From Pseudomonadota bacterium (GTDB lineage Bacteria > Pseudomonadota > Gammaproteobacteria > Burkholderiales > Burkholderiaceae_C): a DNA stretch of 64,000 bases. The position numbers and the translations under genes were made by a program. Under the pieces are notes generated by a model. The model worked only from the letters and a program-made list of their open reading frames with translations. It was not told the DNA's origin and made no database searches. The stretch spans positions 93,366 through 157,365 of the forward strand of contig JAFEEG010000020.1 in NCBI GenBank assembly GCA_018241225.1. The letters are read 5' to 3'. This document shows, piece after piece, positions 26,986 through 34,721 of this stretch (position 1 is its first letter; every line of letters starts with the position of its first letter).

Positions 26986-27564
26986 TCACTCGGGCCAGTT
27001 GGACAACTCGATCCAGCGCACGCCGGTGATGCCGGCCGCATCGACCTTCGCGGCCAGGCTGCGGTGCGCCAGGATCACGTCGGGGTAGCCCTTGGGGCGA
27101 AACAGCAGGCGGGCCGGATCGATCAGGCTCTCATCGATGACCAGGCTTTGCACGCTGTCGATGGTGTCGGGATCGATCAGGCTGAAATCGGCCCCCGAGG
27201 CGGCCACGTCGATGCAGTCGATCGGATCGATGGGATGTGCGATGACGTAGGCAGGCTCGACGGCGCGCCCCTTGTGGTTGAACACGTTCACCGGGATGTA
27301 TTCCATGTGAGGAATGTTCAAGCTCTCGAGCAGCTCGCGCAGCGTCGGCGAGGCGACGATCTGCTTGTCCAGGTTGTAGAGGCTGTCGGTCAACGCGACA
27401 TCGTTGGGGTACTCGGGGTTCATGTCAAAGCGCGCCGTGGAAGGAAAACTGTCCTTCTGCGACTGGCCGTCCAGAAGGCGCCAGTCCTCGGCGTAGCCTT
27501 TCATTCCCGCCAGCGCGCAGGCCCCGTTGATGACTTGCTTTGTCCAGATGACGTAGTTCGACAT
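26986..27564 (-). CDS. Imm11-type (DUF1629-like) immunity protein
   Basis: A 192-residue soluble protein, directly 15 bases downstream of the HNH toxin gene, the usual position of its cognate immunity gene. The layout fits the Imm11/DUF1629 family: an N-terminal PEYPNDVALTDSLYN, a central SPTLRELLESLNI with VNVFNHKGRAVEPAYVI, then a DC-IDVAASGADFSLI block and a final VIDESLIDPARLLFRPKGY. No signal peptide is visible, as expected for protection against a cytoplasmic nuclease. The family call comes from pattern only. Confidence 0.68.
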   Translation of the reverse strand: MSNYVIWTKQVINGACALAGMKGYAEDWRLLDGQSQKDSFPSTARFDMNPEYPNDVALTDSLYNLDKQIVASPTLRELLESLNIPHMEYIPVNVFNHKGRAVEPAYVIAHPIDPIDCIDVAASGADFSLIDPDTIDSVQSLVIDESLIDPARLLFRPKGYPDVILAHRSLAAKVDAAGITGVRWIELSNWPE

Positions 27565-27579
27565 GGTGTCAGTCCATCC

Positions 27580-28326
27580 TCATTTGATTTGATTGGCCAG
27601 CCATTGCAGCTTCCTCAGGACCTTCTTCGTGAAGTCCATCTTGGGGTAGCCCTTGCGCGAAGCCGAACCATCGTTGGCCATCGAGAACGGCAGGAACCAG
27701 TCCTTGTTGGTGGCGCCGTTCTGCCAGGCCGAGTGGGTTCCGCCCTGGCGCAGGCCTCGCGCCTTGAGCTTGGCCTGGAAGGCCGCGGCCAGTTTGTCCA
27801 TGGCCGCCGCCAGGTCGATCGGCTTGGCCTCATGCCCCTTCTTGGCCAGTTGCTTGACCAGGTTCTTCAGCACCTCTTCCAGCTCCTCGATGTAGGCGCC
27901 CTTGCCCGTATGGTCCCAGTCGTGCTGCGGCAGGTTCTGGAACAGCGGCGGCGTGGTCTGCCCGCCCGCGATGGTCAGCGCCGAAACGTTGCAATACCAC
28001 TTCACCGTGTGTCCCCACAAGGGCATGGCGATCATGTTCTCCTTCTTGTTGACGCACCACTTGGTGGCCTCGACCACGCCGTCGACCTGCTTGTCGGTGG
28101 CGTCGATCAGTACCGTGGCCACCGAGGCCACGCACAGCACATGGTGCGGCGCATAGGACTGCTGGCGCGCCCCCTGTCCCTTGATGAACCATGTGAAATC
28201 GTTGGCCGGGTTCCAGGCGGGCGACGGCACGCAGTTGGCCTTGTAGTCGTTGCCGCACTCGCAGGCGCCGTCGGCCGCCACGGCGCAGAACTCCTTCTTG
28301 AATTTCTCCCGGTTGTGGCTGGCCAT
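27580..28326 (-). CDS. Probable HNH/AHH-type nuclease toxin, T6SS effector
   Basis: A 248-residue protein from ATG 28326, with GGAG upstream. The arrangement of His and Asn matches HNH/ENDO VII toxins: His61-His62 in YAPHHVLCV, Asn97 in NMIAMPLWGH with His106, and His135/His139 in LPQHDWDHTGK. An N-terminal Cys cluster (Cys14, Cys22, Cys24, Cys32) could bind a structural metal. There is no signal peptide or N-terminal PAAR domain, so delivery must use a separate carrier. It lies between the ketosynthase-like gene and two immunity-type genes, downstream of vgrG and the PAAR-like gene. The nuclease call is inferred from motif spacing; DNA or RNA as target is open. Confidence 0.72.
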   Translation of the reverse strand: MASHNREKFKKEFCAVAADGACECGNDYKANCVPSPAWNPANDFTWFIKGQGARQQSYAPHHVLCVASVATVLIDATDKQVDGVVEATKWCVNKKENMIAMPLWGHTVKWYCNVSALTIAGGQTTPPLFQNLPQHDWDHTGKGAYIEELEEVLKNLVKQLAKKGHEAKPIDLAAAMDKLAAAFQAKLKARGLRQGGTHSAWQNGATNKDWFLPFSMANDGSASRKGYPKMDFTKKVLRKLQWLANQIK

Positions 28327-28346
28327 GGTTGATCTCCTTGCCTTCT

Positions 28347-29477
28347 TCAGTGCTGCGCCGCGGCCAGCACCAGGGCGGCTCGGGCTTCGCCTTCCGACGA
28401 GGCCAGCACCATGGCGCGCCCGGCCGGCGCATGGCCGCGCTCGAAGGCGCGCAATGCCATGCAGGCACCGATCAGCGGACCCACCGAGCCGGTGTCGCCA
28501 AAGCTGATGGCGGGGTACCACACGACAGGATCGCTCGCAGCGGGCCACTCGCCTTGCAGCCGCACCAGCGCATGGCCCCATTCGTTGGCGCGGTAGACCT
28601 CGCCGTTGTGATCGGATATGACCCAGGCCTGCGCCTGTTCGTCCTGCCATTGGGCGCTTTGCGCCACCTGCGACATCACGCCGCCCAGGCCCATGCCCAC
28701 GCTGGTGGCGCCAGACCACAGGCTCAAGGGCTCGATGCCCAGCGCCGAGCCCAGCACATAGCCCTGCGCAGCGGGGCCGCCACGGGCCATGGCCAGCATC
28801 ACGCACGCCTCCCCTGGCATCAGGCCGATGGGCATGGCCGTGGTCTTGAGGCGATGGCACTGGTGCAGCCAGTTCAGCGTGGTGGGCGAGAGCAGCGAAT
28901 CGACGGCGGCCACGATGACCAGATCCTGGTGGCCCGCTTCCAGGTCCTGCTTCGCGGCAGCCATGCAGGCCAGCGAGGCCGCCTGCCCGGCCGCCATGGC
29001 ACGCACCAGCCGCAGTTGCCCGGGCCATTCGGCGGCGGCCGCGGCACGCGCGAGCATGCGCTGGGCGCTGGCGCCGTCGAAGGGCTGCTCGGCAAGCGCC
29101 TGGGCGATCTCGGCCTTTTCCTGGCGCACGGTGTCGGCGGTGATCAGGTCCAGGGCCTTGTACTCGCGCGCCGGGTCCGGCACCGCAAAGTAGAAGCCGA
29201 TGCGCTCCAGCGGCAAGCCGGTGCGGGTCAGCAGCGTCTTCATTTCCTGCAGGGCGTGGTCGACCATGCGCTGCAGTCGCGCTTCGCCTTCGAAGCCCTT
29301 GGTCAACACCGGTACCGCGTGCACGGCCACCGGCTCGGGGCGGCCGTCGGCGGCAGCGGACACCTTCACGCCGTCGACCAGCGCGGCGCGCGTCAGGCCG
29401 GCACGCGCGGCTGCGCACGCGTCGGCGCTGTCGCACCCCAACGCGGTGACCATGGCATGAGCAAGGATGGCGACCAT
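28347..29477 (-). CDS. Thiolase-fold ketosynthase-like protein lacking the catalytic Cys
   Basis: A 376-residue protein with the duplicated thiolase/beta-ketoacyl-synthase fold: AMAAGQAASLACMAAAKQDL then HQDLVIVAAVDSLL in the first half, and SFGDTGSVGPLIGACMAL at the C-terminal glycine-rich turn. In active synthases a Cys lies 17 residues before the Gly of the G-x-x-D turn; here that site falls in AGQAA and has no Cys, although Cys occurs six residues later. I therefore expect no condensing activity. Such genes recur beside DUF4150/DUF2169 T6SS cargo genes, suggesting a structural or adaptor job. It begins 14 bases after the PAAR-like gene and precedes the HNH toxin by 20. Confidence 0.7.
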   Translation of the reverse strand: MVAILAHAMVTALGCDSADACAAARAGLTRAALVDGVKVSAAADGRPEPVAVHAVPVLTKGFEGEARLQRMVDHALQEMKTLLTRTGLPLERIGFYFAVPDPAREYKALDLITADTVRQEKAEIAQALAEQPFDGASAQRMLARAAAAAEWPGQLRLVRAMAAGQAASLACMAAAKQDLEAGHQDLVIVAAVDSLLSPTTLNWLHQCHRLKTTAMPIGLMPGEACVMLAMARGGPAAQGYVLGSALGIEPLSLWSGATSVGMGLGGVMSQVAQSAQWQDEQAQAWVISDHNGEVYRANEWGHALVRLQGEWPAASDPVVWYPAISFGDTGSVGPLIGACMALRAFERGHAPAGRAMVLASSEGEARAALVLAAAQH

Positions 29478-29491
29478 GATGAATGCGCGCC

Positions 29492-29950
29492 CTACATCGC
29501 CTCGCCGCAGACGTAGCAGTTGCCCTTGTCCCCGCCCATGGCCATCGCGGGGCCCTGGATCACCGGAAAAGGCGGCGTGTTCTTGTCGTTGTGCAGCATG
29601 AGGTCCATGGCGCGGGCCACGTTCTTGCCGTCGAACTTGACGTCGAAGGAGAAGTTCACGAATTCGGCCTTGCCCTTGACCTTGTTGGAGGCCACGCCGA
29701 ACAGGCTGCCGGCCTCGTCGCCCGTGCTCATCTTGAAGTTGGAATCCTTCACGCACGGCGGGTTGCCGTCGCACTTGACGGTGGACGCACCCTGCGCCGT
29801 ATCGCTCGACTGCGCAATGTTCGGATACGGAATGGGAATGGGCGGCGCGGGCGGCGCCGGCGTCTTGCACACGTCCGGAAAGGCCGTGGTGATGCCGTTG
29901 CTGCCGGCGTGAACCACCGACATGAAATTGACGGCGACGGTCACCGGCAT
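29492..29950 (-). CDS. PAAR-like protein (DUF4150)
   Basis: A 152-residue protein of the PAAR-like DUF4150 family that caps the VgrG spike and carries cargo. It shows the family blocks PDVCKTPAPPAPPIPIPYPN, a DTAQGASTVKCDGNPPCVKDSNF segment, STGDEAG and a C-terminal PAMAMGG-type loop with CYVCG. The Cys residues near 60-66 and at the end could be metal ligands or disulphide partners. Unlike many family members it has no toxin fused; the HNH toxin is a separate gene two positions downstream. Confidence 0.88.
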   Translation of the reverse strand: MPVTVAVNFMSVVHAGSNGITTAFPDVCKTPAPPAPPIPIPYPNIAQSSDTAQGASTVKCDGNPPCVKDSNFKMSTGDEAGSLFGVASNKVKGKAEFVNFSFDVKFDGKNVARAMDLMLHNDKNTPPFPVIQGPAMAMGGDKGNCYVCGEAM

Positions 29951-29969
29951 CGGTGCGCTCCCGTCATCA

Positions 29970-30428
29970 TCAGTTGATCAGCACCGTGGCGCCACGGATC
30001 TTGTTGGATTCGGAGGCGCGGCTGAGCAGGCGCGAACCCTTGACGATGACCTGGCCGTCCGCGCGCAGCGTGACCGAGGCCTCGCCGCAACGCAGCACGA
30101 CCTGCTCGCGGCCTTCGAAGTTCAGCGTGTCGCCGCGCAGGTCCAGACAAGGCTGCGGCAGCACATCGGCCACGCGCCCGACGATGACCGGCAGGCTCGT
30201 GTCGCCCCGCTCGAACACCAGCAGCACGCTCTGGCCCACGGCCCAGGGCTCGCTGCCGGGCGCCATGTCCTGCAGCACGCGTGCGCGCACCTGCTGCGGC
30301 CCGTGGCCCGCATCGAACTCGACGACGGGACGCCCCGCATCGATGGCCGCCAGCCGACCGGCCAGCGCGCCGGATTCCTGCGCCGGCTCGGTCCACTTCA
30401 ACAAGGCATTGGTCGCATTGGAAGCCAT
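29970..30428 (-). CDS. DUF6484-type small protein between vgrG and the PAAR-like gene
   Basis: A 152-residue soluble protein with a central beta-barrel-like region, GQSVLLVFERGDTSLPVIVG, resembling a VgrG-type gp5 OB strand set. A C-terminal strand pattern RADGQVIVKGSRLLS is like that of VgrG tails, and it ends RGATVLIN. It lies 14 bases after vgrG and 19 before the PAAR-like gene in the same direction. The DUF6484 assignment rests on this pattern and place. It may help join spike and PAAR-like tip; not proven. Confidence 0.68.
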   Translation of the reverse strand: MASNATNALLKWTEPAQESGALAGRLAAIDAGRPVVEFDAGHGPQQVRARVLQDMAPGSEPWAVGQSVLLVFERGDTSLPVIVGRVADVLPQPCLDLRGDTLNFEGREQVVLRCGEASVTLRADGQVIVKGSRLLSRASESNKIRGATVLIN

Positions 30429-30442
30429 GGTCGTCTCCCCGC

Positions 30443-32869
30443 TCAGTTGGCGGTGATCTTGCTGCCCTTGAGGATGACGTCGCCGTCGCCCTTGATGGTG
30501 ATCTTGTTGCCCTTGACGGTGATGTCGCCGTTCTTCTTCATGATGATCTCGGCGCTGCCGGTCTTGAAGCTGATCTCGTCGTCGGCCACGACCTGCACCT
30601 TCTTGGCCTTGACCGAAGCCTCCTTGGTCACGGAGACCTTCTGCTCGCCATCGATGGCGACAGCCTGGTTCTTGGCGATCTTGACGCTCTGGTTGCCGCT
30701 GATGGTCTCGGCCACGTCCTTGCCCACGGTCACGGTCTTGCTGCCACCCGTCGTTTCAATCAGGCTGCCGCCCACGCTCAGCGTCTTCACGCCGCCCACC
30801 GTCTCGGCCGAGGCCGCGCCCACGGTGGTTGCCAGCGCACCACCCACCGTCACCTCCATCGCGCCGCCGACAGTCTCGGCGTAGTTGACGGCAACCGACT
30901 CCGTGAGCGTCGAGGCCACGGTGATGCTCATGGCCCCGGCAATGGATTCGGTGTGCGTTCCGGCCACCGAGATCGACTTGTTGCCTATCACCGTCTCGCC
31001 CTTGTGGCGCTCGACGGTCAACTTGCGGTCGCGGCCGACGGTGATGGTCTCGTCGTTGTCCACCCGCTCGGTGCGATCGTGGTGGATGGTGATCTCCTCG
31101 TCATGGTCGACCGTCTCCATGCGGTCGTGCTTGACGTGCACCGTCTCGTCGTGGTCGATCACCTTGGTGCGGTCGTGCCCCACCCAGTGGGTCTCGTCGT
31201 TCTCGACCTCGATGTCCTGGTTCTTCTCCGCGTGCAGGTACACCTGCTCGCTGCCCTTCTTGTCGTCGAAGCGGAACTCGTTGCAGTTGGCCGCGCTGCC
31301 CTTGGGCGTGGAGCGCGTGCGAAAGCCGCTTTGCGTATGACTGTCGAAGGGCTTGGGCTGGTCGTCGTTGTAGACGCGGCCGATGATGATCGGACGGTCG
31401 GGGTCGCCGTTGAGGAAGTCGACGATCACTTCCTGCCCGATGCGCGGAATGAAGTAGCCGCCCCAGCCCTTGCCGGCCCAGGGCTGCGATACGCGCACCC
31501 AGCAGGTGGACTTCTCGTTGCTCTGGTCATACCGGTCCCAATGGAAATGCACCTTCACCCGGCCGAAGTCGTCGGCGTGGATCTCCTCGCCGTCGGGCCC
31601 CACCACGATGGCGCTCTGCGGCCCAGGCATGGTCGTGCGCGGCGTCAGGCGCGGCGGGCGGAAAGGCGTGTCGGCCGGCAGCAACGTGAGCAGGAAGGTG
31701 CCGCTGCCGCGCATGGGCGCAATCAGGTCGGGCGTGCCGTACAGGATGTCGTGCATCGCATCGGGCCAGTCGGCATTGATGGGGTCGTCTTGCAGCATCT
31801 CCTGCAGCACGCGGCCGTTGCGCTGCACATTTCCCGCGTTCGCGTCCAGCCCCTCGTAGCCCGGGTGCGTGAGGATGAAGGCACAGCCCGCCACCAGGTA
31901 GTCGGCATCCTTGTCGCCCATCGGGTGGCCGTGAAAGGTGAAGGTGCGGCCCACCGCGGCGTCGGGCCAGCGGGTGATGGCCCAGTTCACGCGCCGGCGT
32001 GCGGCCAGTTCCTCCATGCGCACCTTGGCCGCATCGTCGGTGTCGTCGGCACGCAGGTAGCCACCGGGAAACTCGAATGACTCCAGGTCGGCCAGCTCGT
32101 GCGTGTCGGGGTCGCCCTTGTCGGCGGCCAGCTTCTTCTTCACCGCCTTGAAGTCGCTGTCGCGCGACGCGTACTTGCCGGTGTTCAGCCGCCGCGAGTC
32201 GATCCACCAGCTGATCTCGTTGAACCTCGCCTCGGTTGCGCCGAAGGGGATGTAGTTCATCGTGCCTTCCACCGGCAGCTTCTTGTGCGCCACGTCGCTG
32301 GCGTCGGCCATGAACATGGTGCCCGGCGCCTCGTGCGCGTCGAACCAGTAGTAGATGCCCTCGTCCTCCAGCAGGCGGGAGAGATAGTTGTAGTCGCTCT
32401 CCTGGTGCTGCACCGAGTAGCGGCGCGGCTCGTGGGTGCCGATGACCTTATCGGCCTTGGTCTTCTTGAAGCGCTTGATGGGGCTGTCTTCCACCACCGC
32501 GTCGAAGATGGCCAGCACCTTCTTGTCCTGCAGGATGCGCGAATTGATCCGCTTGGTGAGCAGCCAGAACCACGAGCGCAGGCTGATGCGGTATTCGAAG
32601 TAGCGGCCCACGTGCCCGCGCCGCATGAAGCGCACCGCATGGCCCTGGCAATGGCGCTCGTGCTTGGCCTGGCCCTCGTCCAGGAACTCCACCACCACGT
32701 CGAAGGCATAGCCCAGGATGTCCTTGGCGTCGATCTTCTCGTTGGTCGACAGCACGCTCAGCTCGTAGTGGGCGGGGCGCGACAGCGACTCCTGGCCCAC
32801 GATGGTCCAGAACATCAGGTCCTTGCCTGCCGGCGATTCGGTCTTGATGATGAACTGGTGGTCGGACAT
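30443..32869 (-). CDS. vgrG: T6SS spike protein VgrG with long beta-helix tail
   Basis: VgrG (TssI) trimerises as the needle spike and carries effectors. The 808-residue protein has the gp27-like head (FIIKTESP, GYAFDVVVEFLDE, YNYLSRLLEDEGIYYWF), the OB domain near residue 480 (IRQEV-type strand GQEVIVDFLNGDPDRPII) and a repetitive tail from about residue 550 to the end. The tail alternates charged H-D-x-x-E/V-D-x-D-E repeats and then G-rich V-x-V-G-G repeats, ending KGSKITAN. No separate toxin domain follows. It heads the cargo operon running through DUF6484, PAAR-like, ketosynthase-like, toxin and immunity genes to DUF2169. Confidence 0.97.
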   Translation of the reverse strand: MSDHQFIIKTESPAGKDLMFWTIVGQESLSRPAHYELSVLSTNEKIDAKDILGYAFDVVVEFLDEGQAKHERHCQGHAVRFMRRGHVGRYFEYRISLRSWFWLLTKRINSRILQDKKVLAIFDAVVEDSPIKRFKKTKADKVIGTHEPRRYSVQHQESDYNYLSRLLEDEGIYYWFDAHEAPGTMFMADASDVAHKKLPVEGTMNYIPFGATEARFNEISWWIDSRRLNTGKYASRDSDFKAVKKKLAADKGDPDTHELADLESFEFPGGYLRADDTDDAAKVRMEELAARRRVNWAITRWPDAAVGRTFTFHGHPMGDKDADYLVAGCAFILTHPGYEGLDANAGNVQRNGRVLQEMLQDDPINADWPDAMHDILYGTPDLIAPMRGSGTFLLTLLPADTPFRPPRLTPRTTMPGPQSAIVVGPDGEEIHADDFGRVKVHFHWDRYDQSNEKSTCWVRVSQPWAGKGWGGYFIPRIGQEVIVDFLNGDPDRPIIIGRVYNDDQPKPFDSHTQSGFRTRSTPKGSAANCNEFRFDDKKGSEQVYLHAEKNQDIEVENDETHWVGHDRTKVIDHDETVHVKHDRMETVDHDEEITIHHDRTERVDNDETITVGRDRKLTVERHKGETVIGNKSISVAGTHTESIAGAMSITVASTLTESVAVNYAETVGGAMEVTVGGALATTVGAASAETVGGVKTLSVGGSLIETTGGSKTVTVGKDVAETISGNQSVKIAKNQAVAIDGEQKVSVTKEASVKAKKVQVVADDEISFKTGSAEIIMKKNGDITVKGNKITIKGDGDVILKGSKITAN
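30460..31220 (-). repeat. Repetitive beta-helix coding region in vgrG
   Basis: Codons of about residue 550-803 of VgrG. The first part is built of 8-residue units with HD/ND pairs, for example DHDETVHV, KHDRMETV, DHDEEITI. The second part is built of about 8-9 residue units of the type ETVGGAMEV and TVGGALATT. Regular units like these form the triple-stranded beta-helix of the spike. Boundaries are approximate. Confidence 0.7.
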
Positions 32870-32888
32870 TCGAGTTTCCCGTGATCCA

Positions 32889-34256
32889 TCAAGACGAACG
32901 AGGGGTGCCGCTTTCGCAGCAGGCCGCCACCAGGAAGCCGCCCACCGCCTTGCCGCCCTCGGTGCGCAGGTGCGCCGGCTCCACGCTGCGCACCGCCAGG
33001 CCCGCTTCGGCCAGCATCCGGCGCAGGTAGTGCGCGCCGTGGCTGTAGCGGCCGTGCGGGTTCAGGTGGAAGTCTTCGTCCGAGTCCTCCGGCAGCCCTT
33101 CGACGGTGAACACCAGCCAGCCGCCGCGAGCCAGGGCGCGCGCCGTGGCTCGCAGCACGGCCGAGAGGTCTCCGAAGTAGCACAGCGTGTCGGCCGACAC
33201 GACTAGGTCGTAGCGCCCCGGCGGCTCGGCTTCGATGAAGGCGGTGAGTTCGGCCTTGGCCAGGCGGTCGTACACCTGGCGCGGCTGCGCCTTGGCCAGC
33301 ATGCCGGCCGACAGGTCCACGCCGATCAGCTCGCTCGCATAAGGCTTGAGCAGCGGGCCGCACAGGCCGGTGCCGCAGCCGGCGTCGAGCACCACGCGGT
33401 CGGCGCGCGGCGCGCCCAGCAGCTCGGTCACCAGTTGCGCGGTGAGCTCGGGCGCCCGGTAGTGCAGCGTTGCCAGCTTGGCGTCGAAGCTGTTGGCAAA
33501 GCCGTCGAACACCTTCTCCACGTAGTCGTCCGGCGCGCGGCCCGGCACTTCGCGGCCCGAACAGGCGGCCAGGTGGTGGCGGGCCTCGGGGCTGTCCGGC
33601 TCGTCGCGCAGCCATTCGGCGTACACGTTGGCCGCCTCCTCGAAGCGGCCCAGCGTGTAGTAGGCCATGCCCAGGGCCTGGCGCGCACGCACGTTGGCCG
33701 GCTTGAGGGCCAGCGCCTCGCAATAGCTGACCATGGCCGCCTCGTCGCGGTTGGTGGCGTGCAGCAGGTTGCCCAGGTTGGTGTGCGCGTCGACGAACTC
33801 CGGGTCGATGGCGATGGCGCGGCGGTACGCGGCTTCGGACTCCTCCAGGCGCTTCTGCTCGCGGCGCAGCACGCCCAGGTTGTTCTGGATGTCGGCCCGC
33901 GCCGGTGCCAGGTGGGCCGCCTCTTCGTAGGCCGCCGCGGCTTCATCCACGCGACCCGATTCGAGCAGCACGTTGCCCAGGTTGTTGTGCCAGTCGGGCA
34001 CGGTGGCCGCCAGCTCGATGGAGCGCTGGATGAGATCGAGCGCCTGCGCGCTGCGCCCGCGCTGGTGCGCCAGCACGCCCAGGAAGTGCATCGCGTCGGC
34101 ATGGCGCGGCTGCGCCTGCAGGATGCGCTCGTAAAGCGTCTGCGCGTCGTCCAGGTGGCCCGCGCGGTGCACCTTCATGGCCAGGACCATGGCGTCACGC
34201 AGGTCGAGGCTGCCGATCGGCTGCATGTCGGGAACCGGCTTGGCGAAGGGACTCAT
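32889..34256 (-). CDS. TPR protein fused to SAM-dependent methyltransferase
   Basis: A 455-residue protein. Residues about 15-245 form six or so tetratricopeptide repeats (for example PDWHNNLGNVLLESGRVDEA and ADIQNNLGVLRREQKRLEES). The C-terminal half is a class I methyltransferase with the SAM motif VVLDAGCGTGLCG and an acidic motif II, IGVDLSAGML. ATG 34256 overlaps the stop of the preceding gene (ATGA) and was chosen for that coupling. It ends 19 bases before vgrG. A methyltransferase this tightly packed with VgrG could modify a T6SS component or effector; the substrate is unknown. Similar fusions occur outside T6SS loci too. Confidence 0.85.
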   Translation of the reverse strand: MSPFAKPVPDMQPIGSLDLRDAMVLAMKVHRAGHLDDAQTLYERILQAQPRHADAMHFLGVLAHQRGRSAQALDLIQRSIELAATVPDWHNNLGNVLLESGRVDEAAAAYEEAAHLAPARADIQNNLGVLRREQKRLEESEAAYRRAIAIDPEFVDAHTNLGNLLHATNRDEAAMVSYCEALALKPANVRARQALGMAYYTLGRFEEAANVYAEWLRDEPDSPEARHHLAACSGREVPGRAPDDYVEKVFDGFANSFDAKLATLHYRAPELTAQLVTELLGAPRADRVVLDAGCGTGLCGPLLKPYASELIGVDLSAGMLAKAQPRQVYDRLAKAELTAFIEAEPPGRYDLVVSADTLCYFGDLSAVLRATARALARGGWLVFTVEGLPEDSDEDFHLNPHGRYSHGAHYLRRMLAEAGLAVRSVEPAHLRTEGGKAVGGFLVAACCESGTPRSS

Positions 34257-34708
34257 GACTTCTTCTTTCCCTTGGGCCGCGTCCAGCTCTTGCTGGTGCC
34301 GTCGAACCAGGTCATGGCGTACTTGTCGTTGCCCGCACCGCTGCCACCGGCATGCGAGCCCAGACCCCAGACCGTCATGGCCTGGCCCTGCCAGGAGAAC
34401 CACACGGTGACGTTGTTCGAGGGTTGCGTGTCGTGCAGGCAAGACACGCCGTGCACGTTCTCCTCACCGCCGGATCGCGGACCGTTCAGGCGCAGGTGCT
34501 CGATGCGCTGCTTGTACGGCGCAGAGGAGGTGCCCGACTCGGTCAACGCGGCAAATCCGGTGTTGGCGCTTGCCGCCCCCTGCGCCCGCCCGACCACCAT
34601 CGTGTAGACCGGCGCGTCGGTCTTGGGGGCCTTGGACATGTGGTCGGTGCACAAGCCATCCTTGAATGGCTTTCTCTTGCATCCGTCAAAGCTGCATTGG
34701 GTGGCCAT
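34253..34708 (-). CDS. Small Cys-rich protein of unknown function in the cargo region
   Basis: A 151-residue protein. The N terminus has Cys5, Cys10, Cys20 and His23 in CSFDGCKRKPFKDGLCTDH, a likely zinc-binding knuckle. The rest is Trp/Gly/Ser-rich with a C-terminal NDKYAMTWFDGTSKSWTRP block and a lysine tail. No signal peptide or transmembrane segment is visible. I do not recognise the family. It lies 13 bases after the PLC-like gene and is translationally coupled to the TPR-methyltransferase. It could be an effector, an immunity protein or an adaptor; nothing in the sequence decides between these. Confidence 0.7.
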   Translation of the reverse strand: MATQCSFDGCKRKPFKDGLCTDHMSKAPKTDAPVYTMVVGRAQGAASANTGFAALTESGTSSAPYKQRIEHLRLNGPRSGGEENVHGVSCLHDTQPSNNVTVWFSWQGQAMTVWGLGSHAGGSGAGNDKYAMTWFDGTSKSWTRPKGKKKS

Positions 34709-34721
34709 GCGGGGCTTTCTC

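Noticed and set aside
30443..32869. VgrG as an evolved spike with a C-terminal toxin
   Set aside because: The protein ends in beta-helix repeats; no extra domain follows the last repeat, so cargo must be separate.
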